This document shows positions 60,587 to 64,000 of a DNA stretch of 64,000 nt, piece by piece. The position numbers and the translations under genes are program-made. The stretch is from assembly GCA_963777775.1 (NCBI GenBank), contig CAVZRL010000009.1:1364001-1428000 (forward strand), in the 5' to 3' direction. The DNA is from WHSW01 sp963777775. Lineage in GTDB: Bacteria; Actinomycetota; Thermoleophilia; Solirubrobacterales; 70-9. The notes below the pieces were generated by a model. The model was not told where the DNA came from. It ran no database searches and was given only the letters and a program-made list of their open reading frames with translations. Every line of letters starts with the position of its first letter. Within the stretch, counting starts at the first letter, position 1.

Positions 60587-61771
60587 GTGACGAGTGCGAT
60601 GGACGAGCTCAAGCAGCGGGTCGAGATGCTTTCGCTCGAGGCCGCGCGCGAGGAGATCGGCTCCGGGACGAAGCTGATCGACGTCCGCGAGCAGAACGAG
60701 TGGGACGACGCCCACCTCGGCGACGCCGTCCACGTCCCGCAGGGCGAGCTGGTGGCCCGGATCGACGAGCTGGCGCCCGATACCTCCGAGCGGCTGCTGC
60801 TCTACTGCCGGACCGACAATCGGTCGGCGCGGATGGCGGCCGAGCTCGAGCGACTCGGCTACCGGAACGTCGCCGTGATCGAGGGCGGGATCACCGCCTG
60901 GGAGGAGGCCGGCCTGGCGACCGAGACCGAGTCGGGCCTCACCCGCGAGCAGCGGATGCGCTACTCGCGTCACACGCTGCTGCCCGAGGTCGGCGTCGAG
61001 GGTCAGCTGCGGCTCCTGCACTCGAAGGTGCTGCTGCTCGGAGCCGGCGGGCTCGGCGCTCCGACAGCGCTCTACCTCGCCGCGGCCGGCGTCGGGACGC
61101 TGGGGATCGTCGACGACGACGTCGTCGACGCCTCGAACCTGCAGCGCCAGGTGATCCACAGCACCGAGCGGGTCGGGATCGCCAAGACAGCCTCGGCGCG
61201 GGTGGCGATCGAGGGGCTGAACCCCGACGTGAACGTGGTCGAGTACGACACCCGCCTCGATGCCTCCAACATCATCGAGCTGATCGAGCCCTACGACATG
61301 ATCGTCGACGGGGCCGACAACTTCCCCACCCGGTACCTGCTCAACGACGCCTCGGTGCGGCTGCGCAAGCCGGTCGTCTCCGCGTCGATCCTCGGCTTCG
61401 ACGGCCAGGTCTCGACCTTCGTGCCCTACGAGGGCCCGTGCTACCGCTGCCTCTACCCGGTTCCCCCGCCGCCCGAGCTGGCGCCGAGCTGCGGCGCCAA
61501 CGGCGTGCTCGGGGTCATGGCCGGGGTGATGGGGCTGCTGCAGGCCAACGAGGTGATCAAGCTGGCTGCCGGGATCGGAGAGCCGCTGATCGGCAGGCTG
61601 CTGCTCTACGAATCGCTCGGCACCCGGTTCACCGAGCTCAAGGTCAAGCGCGACCCCGAGTGCCCGATCTGCGGCGATCATGCGCCTGAGATCGCGGCTG
61701 AGGAAATGGGCAGGTTCCCGGACTACGAGCTCTTCTGCGGTGCCCCGGCGCGCGAGCCCTCTCCGGCGTAG
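60587..61771 (+). CDS. Rhodanese-ThiF/MoeB fusion (MoeZ-like) sulfur-carrier activating enzyme
   Basis: A 394-residue protein starting at GTG 60587 after GGAG. A rhodanese domain lies first (about residues 15-115, active Cys in LLYCRTDNRSAR), then a ThiF/MoeB domain with the ATP site LLLGAGGLGAPTALYLAAAG and zinc cysteines CYRCLYP and CPICGD. In M. tuberculosis MoeZ the rhodanese is C-terminal, so the order is reversed here. It adenylates a ubiquitin-like carrier and adds sulfur. The carrier gene follows 21 bp later. Confidence 0.88.
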   Translation: MTSAMDELKQRVEMLSLEAAREEIGSGTKLIDVREQNEWDDAHLGDAVHVPQGELVARIDELAPDTSERLLLYCRTDNRSARMAAELERLGYRNVAVIEGGITAWEEAGLATETESGLTREQRMRYSRHTLLPEVGVEGQLRLLHSKVLLLGAGGLGAPTALYLAAAGVGTLGIVDDDVVDASNLQRQVIHSTERVGIAKTASARVAIEGLNPDVNVVEYDTRLDASNIIELIEPYDMIVDGADNFPTRYLLNDASVRLRKPVVSASILGFDGQVSTFVPYEGPCYRCLYPVPPPPELAPSCGANGVLGVMAGVMGLLQANEVIKLAAGIGEPLIGRLLLYESLGTRFTELKVKRDPECPICGDHAPEIAAEEMGRFPDYELFCGAPAREPSPA

Positions 61772-61792
61772 CGAACGAGCTAGGTTTTCCCG

Positions 61793-62086
61793 ATGCCGAC
61801 GGTGAAGATCCCACCGGTCCTGCGCGCCCGCACCGGGGGCGAGTCCGAGGTCGACAGCTCGGGCGCGACGGTCGGCGAGGTCTTGGCGGCGCTCGCCGAC
61901 AGCCATCCCGACACCCGCGACCAGCTCTTCTCCGACGACGGGGCGCTGAACCGCTACGTCAACGTCTACCTCAACGACGAGGACGTCAGGGTCCTCGCCG
62001 GCCTCGAGACCCCGGTCGCGGCCTCCGACACCGTGGTCATCCTGCCCGCGATGGCGGGCGGCCTGCCCGGCGCCCGCCCGCGCTGA
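61793..62086 (+). CDS. MoaD/ThiS-family sulfur carrier, CysO-like, with extension past the Gly-Gly
   Basis: A 97-residue ubiquitin-like protein. The blocks PPVLRARTGGESEVDSSGAT, NRYVNVYLNDEDVRVLAGLE and VVILPAMAGG closely follow the pattern of M. tuberculosis CysO, the sulfur carrier in cysteine synthesis. In that family the chain ends in Gly-Gly. Here seven residues (LPGARPR) follow. A protease would have to remove these before the upstream MoeZ-like enzyme could activate it. Confidence 0.88.
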   Translation: MPTVKIPPVLRARTGGESEVDSSGATVGEVLAALADSHPDTRDQLFSDDGALNRYVNVYLNDEDVRVLAGLETPVAASDTVVILPAMAGGLPGARPR

Positions 62087-62087
62087 G

Positions 62088-63202
62088 TCAGTTCCCGCCG
62101 GTGAACTTGGTGAAGGCGTCCCAGGACGGCTTCGGCGCCAGCGACTGGGTGAACAGGCCCGAGTCCGGACACCAGGTGCAGAGACCGACGCCGGCGTTGG
62201 GATTGTCGCGCCACGAGTACCAGTTCACGGTCTGGACGTGGAACTTGCCCCGCTTGCGCTTGAAGTACTTGAACGCCTCCCGCAGTCGCTGCGCCTGACC
62301 CGCCTTGCCGCGGTTGAGCGGATGCGCGGGCCCGCCCGAGGCCCAGCCGAGCTCGGTGATCCACAGCCCGGTTCGCTTGTCCCTGGCGTCCTTCATCTCG
62401 TCGCGCATCAGCTCGACGACGTCGATCACGGTCTTCATCTTCGGCGCGTAGGGATGGACGGCGACGCCGTCGAACGACTTCTTCGCGCCCTTGACCTTGT
62501 ACAGCTTCTCAAGGTAGTTCCAGGCCTCGATCGCCGGCTTGCGACCTTGCAGCGGCGTCTGGAACATCCCGCCGAGGATCACCTTCGCGCCGGGATCCTC
62601 GGCGCTGATCGCGTCCTCCGCGGCGGCGAGAACCTTCGCGTACGCCTTCACGTTCGGCTTCGGCTTGTAGAAGGTGGGCGAGTTCTGCTCGTTGAGGAGC
62701 TGCCAGTTGCGGATCGGGAACTCGGGGATCCCCGGGTTCTCCGCCCAGAAGTCGCCGCCCGGGCCGTAACGGCGGACCGCGTCGCGTAGGAAAGTGCCCC
62801 AGGCGTCGAGCGCACCGCGGCTCTTCGGCGCGTAGGGGGGCAGCTCGAGGCGCCGCAGTTGAAGCCGTCGATCCCGTTTGCGACCCAGGTCGGGGTGCTG
62901 TAGACGAACGGCAGCGGCTGGATCCCGTTGCTGGCTGCGTTGGCGACGACCGCGTCCGGGGCCGACCAGTTGTAGTCGCCCGCGGCTGCGCTCGGATCGA
63001 CGCCCGCCCAGTAGAGCTCGAAGCGCAGGGTGCCGACCCGGCCCTCGCCCATGCGCTCGTAGTCCGCCGCGGCCAGCGGTGTCTGCGGGACGACCCCGTA
63101 GAACGTCTTCGGCACCGCGGCCCCGGCCGTTGCGGCCATGGTCAGTACTGCGGCCGCAATCGCGGCCGCAACCAGTCCGACTCGTCTGCGCCCGGCGATC
63201 AC
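62088..63202 (-). pseudogene. Secreted glycoside-hydrolase-like (cellulase-superfamily) protein with one frameshift
   Basis: The first part, from GTG 63202, gives a signal peptide (VGLVAAAIAAAVLTMAATAG) and FYGVVPQTPLAAADYERM, then LRFELYWAGVDP. The second part, in another frame from about 62840 to 62088, has WQLLNEQNSPTFYKPKP with the acid/base Glu in LLNEQN, VILGGMFQTP, and GLWITELGWASG with the likely nucleophile Glu. The frames meet in a run of six G at 62835-62840, where seven would restore the protein. A single homopolymer error would explain this. The substrate is unknown. Confidence 0.75.
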
Positions 63203-63388
63203 GAGCGCGCCAGGGTAGCGAACGCCTGCCGAGCCGCGGACGCCAGTCGGTTCGTGGCCCTGAGGCCGATTTGATGCGACATGCAGATCGTCTACCTCCG
63301 TTTGTGCTCTGCCCGGAGTACCCAAGAACACCGGGCCGAATCAAAAGATGCGCCGCGCGAGGAGCGTTCCAGCCCCTCGCGGACGCGG

Positions 63389-64000
63389 TCAGGTTTGGCT
63401 GGTTTCGCCGGGCGGCCTCACCCGCCGACCGCCGCTTTGAGCTTGCCCTCGCTGGCGGTCCGCCGCGTCGCCGCGGCGCATGCGCCAGATGGCAAGCGCC
63501 GTGCACGCCGCAGCGATCACCGCGAGCAGGATCAGGAACACCGGCACCCCGCCGTCGTCGGAGGATGGACTCGCTGTCAACGCCGGAGTCTCGGCGCCGG
63601 GCTGGCCCCCCTCGCCAGCCGGTTGGCCGCCGCCCGCGCCCGCGTTCTGGCCCTGACCTTGGCCTTCGCTCTTACCGTCGCTGTGTCCCGCGCCGTTGCC
63701 GCCGTTCGAGTTGTCGTTACCGGCCTCGGTCACGGGAGCAGAGGCGGTAGGACCGGAGCCCGAGCCGCTCGATCCCGAGCTCGGCGGCGGTGCCGCCGAG
63801 CCGCCCGAGCCGTCGCCGGAGCCCGACGAGCCGCCGGCGGTGCCGGGCTCGTCGCTGTCCGGGTCCGGGATGTCCCCTGACGTGTACTCGTCGACTGCGC
63901 TCTGCGCCGCCGCCAAGCCCGGCGTAATTGCCAAGCAGCCGGCGAGCACGAGCAGCGCGCAGCCGATCCCGACCGCGGTCCTAGACTTCCTGCCTTGCCT
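63389..64000 (-). CDS. Secreted low-complexity membrane-anchored protein (5' end outside window)
   Basis: The frame is open to the right edge, so the start is not seen. A signal-like helix (TAVGIGCALLVLAGCLAITP) is followed by a 110-residue low-complexity region of Gly, Ser, Pro, Asn and Gln (SGSGDGSGGSAAPPP, EGQGQGQNAGAGGG). One membrane helix (VPVFLILLAVIAAACTALAI) and a basic tail end the protein. It is probably a wall-spanning or surface spacer protein. No enzyme domain is seen. Confidence 0.65.
   Translation of the reverse strand, partial: RQGRKSRTAVGIGCALLVLAGCLAITPGLAAAQSAVDEYTSGDIPDPDSDEPGTAGGSSGSGDGSGGSAAPPPSSGSSGSGSGPTASAPVTEAGNDNSNGGNGAGHSDGKSEGQGQGQNAGAGGGQPAGEGGQPGAETPALTASPSSDDGGVPVFLILLAVIAAACTALAIWRMRRGDAADRQRGQAQSGGRRVRPPGETSQT

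Noticed and set aside
60581..61906. 441-residue open frame opposite the MoeZ-like gene
   Set aside because: The plus strand holds clear rhodanese and ThiF motifs. The minus frame has none.

Overview
The window is GC-rich (roughly 70% by eye) and densely packed. Starts are often GTG or TTG, and many genes are joined by 4-bp ATGA/GTGA/TTGA overlaps. These traits, plus a CysO-like sulfur carrier with a MoeZ-type activator, WS/DGAT acyltransferase, Rrf2-controlled suf genes, split ArsR/ArsM/ArsC arsenic genes and many small SnoaL/DUF1269-type proteins, suggest an actinobacterium, most likely class Thermoleophilia (Solirubrobacterales-like). That placement is inference from gene content. No rRNA, tRNA, CRISPR or plasmid gene was seen.

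Layout. 0-8.5 kb: the end of a dimethylglycine/sarcosine-dehydrogenase-type GcvT domain, a DEDDh exonuclease with a frameshifted cNMP/CBS/DUF294 partner, a FadR-type regulator with two flavoprotein dehydrogenases, then a HAD hydrolase, FxsA and SufT. 8.5-15.8 kb: an accessory island with an IS110 remnant, a cation/proton antiporter and a divergent arsenic locus (arsR-arsM-R2-like diiron protein against arsC-truncated aquaporin-metallophosphoesterase). It ends in a broken MFS gene and a second, decayed sufT tail. 15.8-24.4 kb: secreted and cell-surface proteins. 24.4-30.7 kb: a nickel/cobalt block (TPR protein, NicO-type transporter, Fur regulator, CbiM/PDGLE/CbiQ/CbiO). 30.7-41.8 kb: ABC exporter, WS/DGAT, M28-like peptidase, IspH, CDF transporter, a cupredoxin-membrane triad, and a divergent zinc pair (ZIP/Zur) around a Zur box. 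41.8-50.4 kb: two suf operons, Rieske-sufB-sufD and rrf2-sufC-sufS-sufU, separated by about 2.6 kb that includes a heavily frameshifted membrane-protein pseudogene. 50.4-56.9 kb: two tandem copies of a GT2/methyltransferase/polytopic-membrane-protein cassette. 56.9-64 kb: NarL-type two-component system divergent from htpX, another GT2, MoeZ plus a CysO-like carrier, a frameshifted glycoside hydrolase-like protein and a secreted low-complexity protein running off the edge.

How parts work together. Both suf operons carry the same TCCTACT-N4-GGGTCGG element just upstream, so the Rrf2 protein probably controls both, and SufT may act with them. The arsenic locus would sense (ArsR), reduce (ArsC) and methylate (ArsM) arsenic. 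The R2-like diiron protein, translationally coupled to ArsM, is the least explained member. The two glycosylation cassettes look like a duplicated envelope-polysaccharide or lipid-linked-sugar module.

Several genes are broken by frameshifts (near 2.55, 15.4, 46.1-47.0 and 62.84 kb). At least one lies in a homopolymer, so some may be sequencing errors rather than true pseudogenes.
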